From NCBI GenBank assembly GCA_903954185.1, contig CAJBMM010000007.1:1-40548 (forward strand): a stretch of 40,548 nucleotides of DNA. Reading direction: 5' to 3'. This stretch comes from an uncultured Candidatus Berkelbacteria bacterium. GTDB lineage: Bacteria > Patescibacteriota > UBA1384 > CAJBMM01. The position numbers and the translations under genes are program-made. Below, one piece after another: positions 32,274 through 39,336 of this stretch (the stretch's first letter is position 1; the number at the start of each line of letters is the position of its first letter). The notes below the pieces were generated by a model. That model made no database searches. It had not been told where the DNA came from and saw only the letters and a list, made by a program, of their open reading frames with translations.

Positions 32274-33182
32274 ATGATCAAAAATGAAGAAAAACATCCC
32301 ATAACAATAAAAGAAGCTGTTGAACGATTGGAACGAATTAGAAACTCAACCGTTATATCCTATATATCAGATTCCAGAGCACTTTTTGATATTGATGATT
32401 CATTGGTGCTTGATGACAACTTGAGTTCATTAACCGAAAATGGACAAAAAAAAATTAAAAAACTCGATTTACTTATCCAAAGCCCAGGAGGTTTTTTGGA
32501 GGCGTCATATAAGTATTTACGAATTTGCAAAGAATATTCCGAGGAATTCAACGTGATTGTACCGCTATTCGCAAAAAGCGCGGCTACTATTATATGCTTA
32601 GGTGCCAATGAAATTGTTATGACCGCTGTATCAGAGCTTGGTCCCGTAGACCCAATTATTCAGCATCCGACAAAACCAAATATTCGAGTACCAGCAAGAT
32701 CGATTAAAGATTATTTTGATTTTGTTAAAAGCACCCAAGGCACAGATTCTACTTCTGGGATTGACCCACAGACTAAACAGATTCTTGATCAAAACCTTGA
32801 CCCATACCTTATCGGAAGTTATGAAGGTGCTTTGAAAGCATCTAAAGAAATTATTGAACGACTGCTAGGAGAAAATGAATTTAAAAACAAAAAGGCTAAT
32901 ATACCCAAATGCGTAACAGCATTCACTGAAGCACATGCGTCGCATGGTTTTCCTATCGACCGCAAAGAACTCAGCGATCTTGGATTCACGAATATTACAA
33001 TTGCAGAATCGGATGTAGAGCTTATAAAATCGATCAAACAACTTTTTACGTTCTACACGCAGTTGATGAGGCAAAATAATTTCATTAAACTCCAAGGAAA
33101 TCGGGATAGAAATTGGCATGTTCAAGTTATTCCAATCGCGCCACAACAAGAGATAACTCTCCCCCCAACAAGCTTTTTATAG
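32274..33182 (+). CDS. SDH/SppA-like (ClpP-fold) serine protease family protein
   Basis: Member of the serine dehydrogenase proteinase (SDH_sah) family, a cytoplasmic ClpP/SppA-fold group. Evidence: LDLLIQSPGGFLEASYKYLR (65-84) forms the oxyanion PGG loop; FAKSAATIICLGANEIVMT (99-117) holds the candidate nucleophile S102; SELGPVDPIIQHP follows as in SppA relatives. Helical inserts occupy 135-215. No signal peptide or membrane helix. TGGAGC precedes ATG 32274 by 5 nt. The next gene, for a small membrane protein, follows after 7 nt. SDH-type proteases recur in bacterial defence and mobile regions; substrate unknown. Intact, 302 aa. Confidence 0.87.
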   Translation: MIKNEEKHPITIKEAVERLERIRNSTVISYISDSRALFDIDDSLVLDDNLSSLTENGQKKIKKLDLLIQSPGGFLEASYKYLRICKEYSEEFNVIVPLFAKSAATIICLGANEIVMTAVSELGPVDPIIQHPTKPNIRVPARSIKDYFDFVKSTQGTDSTSGIDPQTKQILDQNLDPYLIGSYEGALKASKEIIERLLGENEFKNKKANIPKCVTAFTEAHASHGFPIDRKELSDLGFTNITIAESDVELIKSIKQLFTFYTQLMRQNNFIKLQGNRDRNWHVQVIPIAPQQEITLPPTSFL

Positions 33183-33189
33183 GTGCGTT

Positions 33190-33723
33190 ATGAATGATAC
33201 ATTTAACAAAATAATTGAAGTGTTATTGCCCGTGTTTTATACGGGTGTTGGTGGTGCAATCGGGTTCCATTTTAACCGCCTTAACATAAAGGAATCGGAA
33301 AAATTACGCAAGGAACAACAGCAGAATGTTTGGAGAAAACAATTCGATGTTTTTCAAGCAGAACCGCTTATCAATCTTTTTAAGAAGATTTTAATTACCA
33401 CACAGAATAAATATTACAAAGGTAATTTTATTTCCCAGAATCTTATAGATCAGCTCAGTGCCGAGATCACAATCATTCGTTTTTTGAAAGTTGAAACGTC
33501 CAAAAATATCGAGAAACTACACTCACTTTGTTTGGACTATAATTACCATGCTGCGGGGTTGGCTAAAGGAATTACAAGTACAGATTTAGTTTCAGGAAGC
33601 ACACATCTAATTTCAATGACGGATCAAAAAGTAGAGGATTTAAGAAAACAGATTAAAGTATCAGTGATCAATATTACGGAGGAAATAAAACAGATATATC
33701 CAGAAATTGAAAAAGTAATTTAA
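33190..33723 (+). CDS. small membrane-anchored hypothetical protein
   Basis: 177-aa protein of no recognised family. Residues about 6-26 (KIIEVLLPVFYTGVGGAIGF) form one membrane helix; the rest is a mostly helical cytoplasmic domain beginning with a basic, Gln/Glu-rich stretch (NIKESEKLRKEQQQNVW) and containing LNYHAAGL-like helix DYNYHAAGLAKGI. It starts 7 nt after the protease gene and has TAGGTG upstream, so the two are surely one operon. The pair could be a membrane-linked sensor or effector with a cytoplasmic protease; this is inferred from position only. Confidence 0.75.
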   Translation: MNDTFNKIIEVLLPVFYTGVGGAIGFHFNRLNIKESEKLRKEQQQNVWRKQFDVFQAEPLINLFKKILITTQNKYYKGNFISQNLIDQLSAEITIIRFLKVETSKNIEKLHSLCLDYNYHAAGLAKGITSTDLVSGSTHLISMTDQKVEDLRKQIKVSVINITEEIKQIYPEIEKVI

Positions 33724-33765
33724 CCAATTATATGTATTTGATAATTAATTAGGAAGATAAACGCA

Positions 33766-34281
33766 ATGGAAGAACTACTACTATCTATCCAAAAATCAAT
33801 CGAAGCAGCAAATTGGTATGCTGCATTGTGTTTAGCGCTGATAATTCCTGATATTTGTGGCAAACTCGAGAACAAACATGGTATTCAAAAACGTTACGAG
33901 GAATGGTATGAAACATATTTAAATGATTACCATGGAATGTTAACCGCAAGTGATTGTTATTCACTCAGGTGCGCTTATCTTCATGAGGGAACCGACGATA
34001 TTAGTAGCCAACGAGCAAGAGAAGTTTTAGATAAATTTATTTTTGTCTCAAAGGGTCCACATTTGAATAGATTAACGAATAACTATTTTGGCGACTCAGT
34101 GTATGATGGCAAGGATATCCTACAGTTGTCAGTTACGCAATTTTGCACCGACATAATGGTAGGGGCGAAAAAATGGTTGGAAAATGTAGAAAGCAACGCA
34201 TCTGTAAAATCGAATATAGAAAAAATGATTAAAATCGAAGCAAGTTTTTCGATTGGAAATGCGATTAAATTTGTTGAATAA
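33766..34281 (+). CDS. HEPN-type protein with RX4H motif (first of two)
   Basis: All-helical 171-aa protein. Helix NWYAALCLALIIPDICGKLE (16-35) and the motif RCAYLH (R68, H73) in CYSLRCAYLHEG give the R-X4-H signature of HEPN ribonucleases, which cut RNA as dimers in toxin-antitoxin and phage-defence systems. TAGGAAG lies 9 nt before ATG 33766; 42 nt separate it from the membrane-protein gene. The next gene codes for a different protein with the same motif and layout. The last codons and stop are inside a 38-bp perfect palindrome. HEPN fold assignment comes from motif and helix pattern alone. Confidence 0.75.
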   Translation: MEELLLSIQKSIEAANWYAALCLALIIPDICGKLENKHGIQKRYEEWYETYLNDYHGMLTASDCYSLRCAYLHEGTDDISSQRAREVLDKFIFVSKGPHLNRLTNNYFGDSVYDGKDILQLSVTQFCTDIMVGAKKWLENVESNASVKSNIEKMIKIEASFSIGNAIKFVE

Positions 34282-34302
34282 TATATTATTCAACAAATTT
34301 AA
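34265..34302. repeat. 38-bp perfect palindrome across the end of the first HEPN gene
   Basis: Arms of 19 bases with no mismatch and no loop, centred between 34283 and 34284; the left arm begins TTAAATTTGTTGAATAAT. It covers the last five codons and the TAA (34279-34281). No T run follows. It could form a cruciform in DNA or a long hairpin in mRNA, separating expression of the two HEPN genes or acting as a bidirectional terminator. Confidence 0.85.
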
Positions 34303-34336
34303 AGATTAATGAACTGATATTTTTAGAAAGCGTCAC

Positions 34337-34912
34337 ATGCCACAAGAAACACAATTAGAACGTGATATTAGATGGATTACGAACGGAATAGATTCGTGCA
34401 TTAATAATGGCGCATTCATATCAGTGATAACGCTTATGCTATTAACAATTGATGGCTTATCTGGATATTACACTGGATCTTTAAAGGATCATTACCGCAG
34501 TTCACAGTCAGAATTTATTAATTTTGTAACAAAATACTTTATTCAATTTAATGCTAATTCGAAAGATGCTAATGGGAATTATTTGTTAAAAAAAATGAAA
34601 CGATATCGTGAGCCACAGCAATCATTAGATACACTTAATTATTATGAAATTCTTTATACCCAATATCGATGTGGCCTAGCTCATAACTTATTAATGAAAG
34701 CTCCAAATGCAATTTATCGAGGCAGAAATAATCCATATTTTTATTCAACTCGCGGGTTTAAAATAGTTATTAACGTAGAATTGTTTTATGACGATTTTGT
34801 GAATGCATTGAAAAACTATAAAAATGATGTAATCACTAATACTAATAGGTTAAAATACAATTACCGAAAGCGATTTAAGTTTATGACAGGGAAATACCCT
34901 GCTGGGGTATAA
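34337..34912 (+). CDS. HEPN-type protein with RX4H motif (second of two)
   Basis: Helical 191-aa protein. Helix NGAFISVITLMLLTIDGLSG (24-43) parallels the first HEPN protein, and YRCGLAH (R111, H116) in EILYTQYRCGLAHNLLM gives another R-X4-H site. The region SEFINFVTKYFIQF matches the middle helices of such domains; the C terminus (NRLKYNYRKRFKFMTG) is strongly basic, suiting RNA binding. Overall identity to the first protein is low, so they may form a heterodimer or be independent toxins. The ATG at 34337 has only a weak Shine-Dalgarno site, 55 nt after the previous stop and just beyond the 38-bp palindrome. Confidence 0.75.
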   Translation: MPQETQLERDIRWITNGIDSCINNGAFISVITLMLLTIDGLSGYYTGSLKDHYRSSQSEFINFVTKYFIQFNANSKDANGNYLLKKMKRYREPQQSLDTLNYYEILYTQYRCGLAHNLLMKAPNAIYRGRNNPYFYSTRGFKIVINVELFYDDFVNALKNYKNDVITNTNRLKYNYRKRFKFMTGKYPAGV

Positions 34913-34987
34913 TAACTATCATAAATAGATCGAGCTAATGATATTTAACATTTTGAAAGCCATATTAATACATAACAAAAGAATAAT

Positions 34988-35041
34988 ATGAAAAATATTA
35001 ATCGAATTGGGTTTGGGGATGCATTTTTGCTAGATGTTTAA
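34988..35041 (+). CDS. possible 17-aa peptide or truncated gene start (alpha block)
   Basis: ATG at 34988 opens MKNINRIGFGDAFLLDV then TAA. A matching peptide, MKKNNNRVGFEGAFLLDVEK, is encoded at 35922-35984 in the second alpha block. The two differ by conservative changes and keep the start, suggesting a conserved short peptide or the remnant 5' end of a duplicated gene. IGFGDAFLL resembles the N-terminal strand of some metallo-beta-lactamase-fold proteins, so a decayed gene start is likely. Confidence 0.35.
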   Translation: MKNINRIGFGDAFLLDV

Positions 35042-35140
35042 AAATAATTGTAGTCAGCGCATGAAAGTTTAAAAATAATTGTAGTCAGCGCATAAAAAAT
35101 AAAATAATCCCCACATCAAATTATAAAATAATCCCCCAAC
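35001..35140. repeat. alpha block, copy 1
   Basis: Direct repeat starting ATCGAATTGGGTTTG, through GCATTTTTGCTAGATGTT, AATAATTGTAGTCAGCGCAT (present twice in tandem here), TAAAATAATCCCCACAT and ending AATCCCCCAAC. Copy 2 is 35935-36044. The two copies flank one gene (35339-35905). Confidence 0.85.
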
Positions 35141-35185
35141 AATAACCAACCTCAACAATAATCAATCTCTCAACTCCCAACAGGT

Positions 35186-35215
35186 ACAAATAGCACGCGA
35201 TAGCGCACTATTTGT
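35186..35215. repeat. ACAAATAG/CTATTTGT palindromic hairpin
   Basis: ACAAATAGCACGC at the left pairs with GCGCACTATTTGT at the right around GATA. It is one of a family of hairpins with these ends (also 36084-36337, 36507-36536, 40184-40256). Confidence 0.75.
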
Positions 35216-35338
35216 CATATCGCAGTTGAACTGGATCATATAAATACAATACACATATTAATTTAATTCAAATAAGTTTGAATAATTTAATTAGAAATGA
35301 TATTTTACAATTTAATATAACTTAATAAAGAATATAAT

Positions 35339-35905
35339 ATGAAACAAAATAATACTAAATATGCACTTTATGACAAAATGTTTGATGACTTTTTAACCTC
35401 CGCATCACCGTTAGAACATAAGAATGCGATAGGCGATATTTTAGCCGCTGTAGGGTTAAAATCGACATTTTTACGAGCGTTGAAAAGCAATTCCAATAAC
35501 ATTGCAGACACGTTTATTAGCTTTAAATATGCTAAAAATCATCCCGACGTACCTGCATCAGATAGAATAGGTATGTATAATATGGGCATTAAATCTACTG
35601 AGCTTCTTAAACACAAAAACTATCAGCAGTTTTTCGATCTCGTATTAGGATTGATATTTAGTCATCTATGTAAATATTTAGAATTAGAGAAACGAAAAGA
35701 TTTCGCAATTTTAACAGATCAAGATCTAATTAAAAAACGCATTATCCCGACCGAAATTACGACCCAATATTTATTATTGGAAATAATGGCGAAAGACAAA
35801 AGTTTTGATTGGCAGAGAGATGAGTCGATTATTAAACAAACTATGACCTGCGCAGGTGTTTGCTTTGCAGATATCTATGATTTTATGAATTGCGATGATA
35901 TATAA
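35339..35905 (+). CDS. hypothetical helical protein (MKQNN paralogue 1)
   Basis: 188-aa all-helical, soluble protein, no known family. It starts MKQNNTKYALYDKMFDDFLTS; the next stretch, SASPLEHKNAIGDIL, aligns by eye with SGSPYEYKQAKTQL of the protein at 38437-39336, and later hydrophobic spacing also matches, so the two are diverged paralogues. Both genes share about 80 bp of upstream leader ending AAGAATATAATATG. The gene is the only one between the two alpha blocks. A HEAT-like helical repeat structure is possible. Function unknown. Confidence 0.75.
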   Translation: MKQNNTKYALYDKMFDDFLTSASPLEHKNAIGDILAAVGLKSTFLRALKSNSNNIADTFISFKYAKNHPDVPASDRIGMYNMGIKSTELLKHKNYQQFFDLVLGLIFSHLCKYLELEKRKDFAILTDQDLIKKRIIPTEITTQYLLLEIMAKDKSFDWQRDESIIKQTMTCAGVCFADIYDFMNCDDI

Positions 35906-35934
35906 AATAACTATGTCTATGAAAAAGAATAATA

Positions 35935-36044
35935 ATCGAGTTGGGTTTGAGGGGGCATTTTTGCTAGATGTTGAAAAATAATTGTAGTCAGCGCATGAAA
36001 TTATAAAATAATCCCCACATGAAATTATAAAATAATCCCCCAAC
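35935..36044. repeat. alpha block, copy 2
   Basis: Same order of words as 35001-35140 but with a single AATAATTGTAGTCAGCGCAT unit; ends AATCCCCCAAC. Confidence 0.85.
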
Positions 36045-36060
36045 TAAGTACTATCCCCCT

Positions 36061-36690
36061 CAATTTATTACAATTCATCTTGGAACAATTAGCACGCTAT
36101 AGCGTGCTATTTGTACCTTATAATCCTTAACAATTTTTTGTTATTATTCACCATAGTACCGTTAGTGCGCGATTGTGCTTAGGCAGCAAGCCGTAGCACT
36201 AAGCACATAGCTAATAAGTAGCTATGTGGTATAACGTACTATTTGTTAAAATAACTACTTTCAATTTAGTACTATTCTCCTCATTTATTACAATTCACCT
36301 TGTTGGAACAAATAGCACGCTATAGCGTGCTATTTGTTCCTAATAATCCTTATCAATTTTGTACTATTTACCATGTTACCGTTAGTACGCGATTGTGCTT
36401 AGGCAGCCAGCCGTAGCACTAAGCTCATAGCTAATAAGTAGCTATGTGGTATAGCGCACTATTTGTTATAAATAGCTACTTTCAATTAAGTACTATCCTC
36501 CTTGGTACAAATAGCACGCTATAGCGTGCTATTTGTACCTTATAATCCTTATCAATTTTGTACTATTTACCATGTTACCGTTAGTACGCTATTGTGCTTA
36601 GGCAGCCAGCCGTAGCACTAAGCACATAGCTAACATAGCTAATAAGTAGCTATGTGCTATAGCGCACTATTTGTCCTTTAACGCTGATAT
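36061..36690. repeat. three tandem units, each palindrome plus cloverleaf
   Basis: Units start near 36061, 36283 and 36501. Each begins with the perfect palindrome TAGCACGCTATAGCGTGCTA (36090-36109, 36313-36332, 36512-36531) inside ACAAATAG/CTATTTGT ends, then a 50-60 bp AT-rich link, then a cloverleaf. The cloverleaf (copy 1: 36161-36246) has an outer stem GTTAGTGCGC...GCGYACTATTTG, hairpin GTGCTTAG/CTAAGCAC (36175-36206) and hairpin CACATAGCT/AGCTATGTG (36204-36228). Copy 3 has a small internal duplication (CATAGCTAACATAGCTAAT). Unit spacings are 223 and 199 bp. An inverted cloverleaf lies at 38224-38314. Confidence 0.85.
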
Positions 36691-36805
36691 ACGGGGCGGT
36701 AATTAGTCTGGAGGTTGAATACTTTTCTCGCGCGGTAATAATGTTAAATGGTATATAATGGACATAAATAAAAGTCAATATTGTTAACATTCATTGTAAA
36801 AATAT

Positions 36806-36834
36806 TTGACATGTGTTATATATACATTTATTGT
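36806..36834 (+). promoter_or_regulatory. promoter of the Panacea toxin-antitoxin pair
   Basis: TTGACA (36806-36811), 17-nt spacer, TATTGT (36829-36834), 24 nt before ATG 36859. An AAGGGG/AAAGGG stretch supplies the ribosome site. The alternating TATATATAC spacer could hold an operator for the HTH antitoxin. Confidence 0.55.
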
Positions 36835-36858
36835 TAAATAAAAGGGGTAAAAGGGAAT

Positions 36859-37551
36859 ATGACTAATTTACACGAAAGAATAAAAATTCTCCGCGGTAAT
36901 TTGCATATAAGTCAATCCGAAATGGCCGATAAACTGGGGATAAGCCGGCCAACATATGTGCTAATTGAGTCTGGCAAAAAAATCCCAGATATAGCAGAGA
37001 TCAAAATAATTGCAATGACGCTAAATGTTACACCCACTGACTTGCTGGGAGACACTATGCAAACACAGAACGATGATACAAGGCTAATTAAATATAAGCA
37101 AATGATTCTTGCTTGCTTACTTTATGGTGGCGATAAATCAGATGGAAAAATTACCAAAACAAAATTGGCAAAACTTGTTTATTTGACTGACTTTGCTTGG
37201 TTCTACAATAATTTAAAGCCTATGAGTGGCTTGAGTTACCGACGCATTCCACAAGGCCCTGTTCCTGATTTGTATTTTCGCGCTATCGATGAATTATTTG
37301 GAGACGGCGCAATTAATATTGAGCAAAAAGGGCAGGCGTTCGTAATATCGTTAGTTGAAAAGCCGTCATCGTCTTATTTAGCTAACAATGAGTCGGGCTT
37401 AATAAAAAAAATTGCAAATAAATGGCAAGGTAGCACAACAGAGGAAATTGTTAATTTTACGCACAATCAGCTACCTTGGAAAATTTGTAGACCAGGTGAA
37501 ATTGTTCCATACGAACTAATTACTCAGGAGGACAATTCCAATGTCTTCTAA
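36859..37551 (+). CDS. HTH plus Panacea (DUF4065/SocA-like) antitoxin
   Basis: Antitoxin and likely autoregulator. Residues 3-62 form a Cro/C1-type helix-turn-helix (LHERIKILRGNLHISQSEMA, DKLGISRPTYVLIESGKKIP, TPTDLLG). Residues about 78-215 match the Panacea domain (formerly DUF4065): ILACLLYGGDKSDGKITKTK, KLVYLTDFAWFYNN, GLSYRRIPQGPVPDLYFRAI and the end IVNFTHNQLPWKICRPGEIV. Panacea proteins neutralise many unrelated toxins encoded next to them. The stop region overlaps the toxin gene by 11 nt, the usual antitoxin-first order. 230 aa, intact; good promoter at 36806-36834. Confidence 0.9.
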   Translation: MTNLHERIKILRGNLHISQSEMADKLGISRPTYVLIESGKKIPDIAEIKIIAMTLNVTPTDLLGDTMQTQNDDTRLIKYKQMILACLLYGGDKSDGKITKTKLAKLVYLTDFAWFYNNLKPMSGLSYRRIPQGPVPDLYFRAIDELFGDGAINIEQKGQAFVISLVEKPSSSYLANNESGLIKKIANKWQGSTTEEIVNFTHNQLPWKICRPGEIVPYELITQEDNSNVF

Positions 37552-37951
37552 TAGTGGCCTAAATTACACCGTTATTATTCACGAATATTCCAAACGCCAC
37601 TACATCAAATCTTTCCAGTCAAAATATAAAATTAAATGGGATGTAACGCTAACATCTCTAATATTTGAGCTTGAGAGGATAGATCGAGTGTTAGGCTTAA
37701 CATCGAAAGCAGAAATTATTGTTGCTAAGCAAGAACAATGTATTATTAAAGTTGATTTTAAAATCGCAGGCACCAACGAATCTGCAAAAACTTCTGGTGA
37801 TCGTGCGATTGTGCATGTAGATCATAATAAGAAAATTTGTTCTATCTTACTTGTATATTCGAAAAATGATATTTCTCCACCAAATGAAACACAAAAATGG
37901 AAAAACGAAATCAAGTTGAATATTCCTGAAATATATAAATATCTATTTTAA
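37541..37951 (+). CDS. putative toxin of the Panacea pair, RelE-like
   Basis: 136-aa basic protein whose start overlaps the antitoxin by 11 nt, with AGGAGG six bases upstream. The second half, IIKVDFKIAGTNESAKTSGD followed by RAIVHVDHNKKICSILLVYSKNDIS, has the strand order and Arg/Lys/His/Tyr content of RelE-type mRNA interferases, and the first half (KRHYIKSFQSKYKIKWDVT) is a basic helical arm. No named family is certain. Its place after a Panacea antitoxin makes a growth-stopping toxin the best guess; ribosome-dependent mRNA cutting is only inferred from the fold-like pattern. Confidence 0.75.
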   Translation: MSSNSGLNYTVIIHEYSKRHYIKSFQSKYKIKWDVTLTSLIFELERIDRVLGLTSKAEIIVAKQEQCIIKVDFKIAGTNESAKTSGDRAIVHVDHNKKICSILLVYSKNDISPPNETQKWKNEIKLNIPEIYKYLF

Positions 37952-38029
37952 TTAAATAATCTCCGCCTTTTCCTCACATTCCTCTTTAAATAACCACGTT
38001 CTTATCTTATAATCAACATCCAAATATCT

Positions 38030-38067
38030 AATGACGATTAATGCGCTATCGCTTACTAATTGTCATT
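38030..38067. repeat. AATGAC/GTCATT palindromic hairpin
   Basis: AATGACGATTAATGCG at the left pairs with CGCTTACTAATTGTCATT at the right around CTAT, with two or three mismatches. Related to the near-perfect palindrome at 39441-39476. Confidence 0.65.
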
Positions 38068-38223
38068 ATTTAGCACATAGAATAATCCATAGAATAGTTA
38101 TCTATAGCGAAAATATCCGCCCCAAAACTTATTGAACACCTAATATAAATACCCTTGAGCATTTTATTGGGAAACCAAGTCAATCCCAATCTATAATGTG
38201 TTTACTATTTAAAGATTATATGA

Positions 38224-38314
38224 CCAATAGTACGCTATACCACATAGCTACTTATTAGCTATGTGCTTAGTGCTACGGCTGGTTGCCTAAGCACAATCGC
38301 GCACTAATTGTCAT
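38224..38314. repeat. inverted copy of the cloverleaf element
   Basis: Reverse complement of the cloverleaf in the tandem array: CCACATAGCT...AGCTATGTGC then CTTAGTGC...GCCTAAGCAC, and CGCGCACTAATTGTCAT at the right edge. It lies on the far side of the toxin-antitoxin pair from the array, so the pair is enclosed by inverted cloverleaf copies. Confidence 0.85.
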
Positions 38315-38436
38315 GCTGTGCATGAGAATAAGCTCAGATAGATACCGGATACATATTAATTCAATTCAATTGAGTTTGTATTATTTAATAAATAGTGATA
38401 TTTTACAATTCAATTCAACTTAACAAAGAATATAAT

Positions 38437-39336
38437 ATGAAACAAAATAATTCTAATAAATCTATTGAGCTTATTTTTCGCGACATTTTTAATGTTCTGG
38501 TAAGCGGATCACCTTATGAATATAAACAAGCAAAAACACAACTTGAGGGAATGTGGCATAATAATAACAAATCGTTTCTTAATAACGCTCCAGTTGTATT
38601 CGAATATATGAAAAAATTTGCATCTATTAAAAAACCAGAAAATCAAGCAGCCTTCTGCTCTGGTCTTAGTTTATTTTATCTTGCCTTAGCAGACGAGTAT
38701 TTCGAAAAACTTAAAGACTTTACGTTATTAGCAATTCAGCATCCCGATGGGCGGGTTCGCAATGCGATATTAAAAACGTCCGCTTGGCTTCGTTATTCAT
38801 TAGATTCTCGGATAAGACCTTTTCAAATAGGTCGCACTAAACAAAAAGATACGGATGAAATGATACAGTCGAAAGCAATTAATCAATACAAGTTGTATGT
38901 TACAGAAATTGAAGCGTTGATTGATAAATATGATAATCATGATGATTCAGTATACATTAATGATATGAAATCGTCGGTAGAAAAATCTTTGCAATATTTA
39001 CTGGTAGAAGTGACCGAAATCGCTAATTTGATTCCAAAAAGCGAGTTGGTTGATTCAGATATAATCTTAAAAAGAAAGCAAATTAATGATAAGCTTAAAT
39101 ACTTGCTCAACTCTGTTCGGAGTAAGTCAAACGTAAAATATATTATTGACAATATTTATTCAGAGCAAGGAAATAGCGACCTTCCGCAACTTATCGCTAT
39201 ATTTGACACCGGCTATAATACCGAAGACCTGCAAAATATAATTGATACGGTTGTTGAAGCGTGGAATTATTTTCCGCATAAAACTTTGGACGGAAAATGC
39301 CCGGCAGAACTCATTTATAATCGTGATTCCTGCTAA
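38437..39336 (+). CDS. hypothetical helical protein (MKQNN paralogue 2)
   Basis: 299-aa soluble protein, no family assigned. N-terminal part (1-110) is paralogous to the protein at 35339-35905 (shared MKQNN start, S-x-SP-x-E-x-K-x-A motif). Residues about 90-115 (AIQHPDGRVRNAILKTSAWL) look like a HEAT-type helical repeat. The middle is charged and coiled; the end, EAWNYFPHKTLDGKCPAELI, carries the WN-x-FPH-x-LDGK-x-PAE motif seen at the C terminus of several unrelated bacterial proteins. Start ATG 38437 shares its leader and first codons with the paralogue; a longer start at 38395 would run through that leader. No classical Shine-Dalgarno site. Confidence 0.78.
   Translation: MKQNNSNKSIELIFRDIFNVLVSGSPYEYKQAKTQLEGMWHNNNKSFLNNAPVVFEYMKKFASIKKPENQAAFCSGLSLFYLALADEYFEKLKDFTLLAIQHPDGRVRNAILKTSAWLRYSLDSRIRPFQIGRTKQKDTDEMIQSKAINQYKLYVTEIEALIDKYDNHDDSVYINDMKSSVEKSLQYLLVEVTEIANLIPKSELVDSDIILKRKQINDKLKYLLNSVRSKSNVKYIIDNIYSEQGNSDLPQLIAIFDTGYNTEDLQNIIDTVVEAWNYFPHKTLDGKCPAELIYNRDSC

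Larger units (their letters stand above)
34913..35338. other. spacer with alpha block copy 1, hairpin and MKQNN leader
   Basis: Holds a 17-codon mini-ORF (34988-35041), the alpha repeat (35001-35140), the ACAAATAG...CTATTTGT hairpin (35186-35215) and an AT-rich leader (about 35255-35338) shared with the gene at 38437. Confidence 0.7.
35906..36858. other. 953-bp repeat region: alpha block copy 2 and three tandem palindrome-cloverleaf units
   Basis: No gene beyond a 20-codon mini-ORF (35922-35984) is supported. It holds alpha copy 2 (35935-36044), three tandem units (36061-36690) and the Panacea promoter region (36806-36834). Confidence 0.75.
37952..38436. other. spacer with hairpins, inverted cloverleaf and MKQNN leader
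   Basis: Contains an AATGAC...GTCATT hairpin (38030-38067), the inverted cloverleaf (38224-38314) and the leader of the next gene (about 38358-38436), which carries two CAATTCAATTCAA-type direct repeats. No gene is supported. Confidence 0.7.

Noticed and set aside
36161-36690. Cloverleaf repeats as integron attC sites
   Set aside because: The ends do not read GTTRRRY/RYYYAAC, the spacing of inner boxes differs, and no integron integrase gene is present in the window.
36061-36690. Tandem repeats as a CRISPR array
   Set aside because: Units are about 200-220 bp with homologous inner sequence instead of short repeats with unique spacers, and there are no cas genes; the Cas2-like fold at 39635 belongs to the PaaX group.
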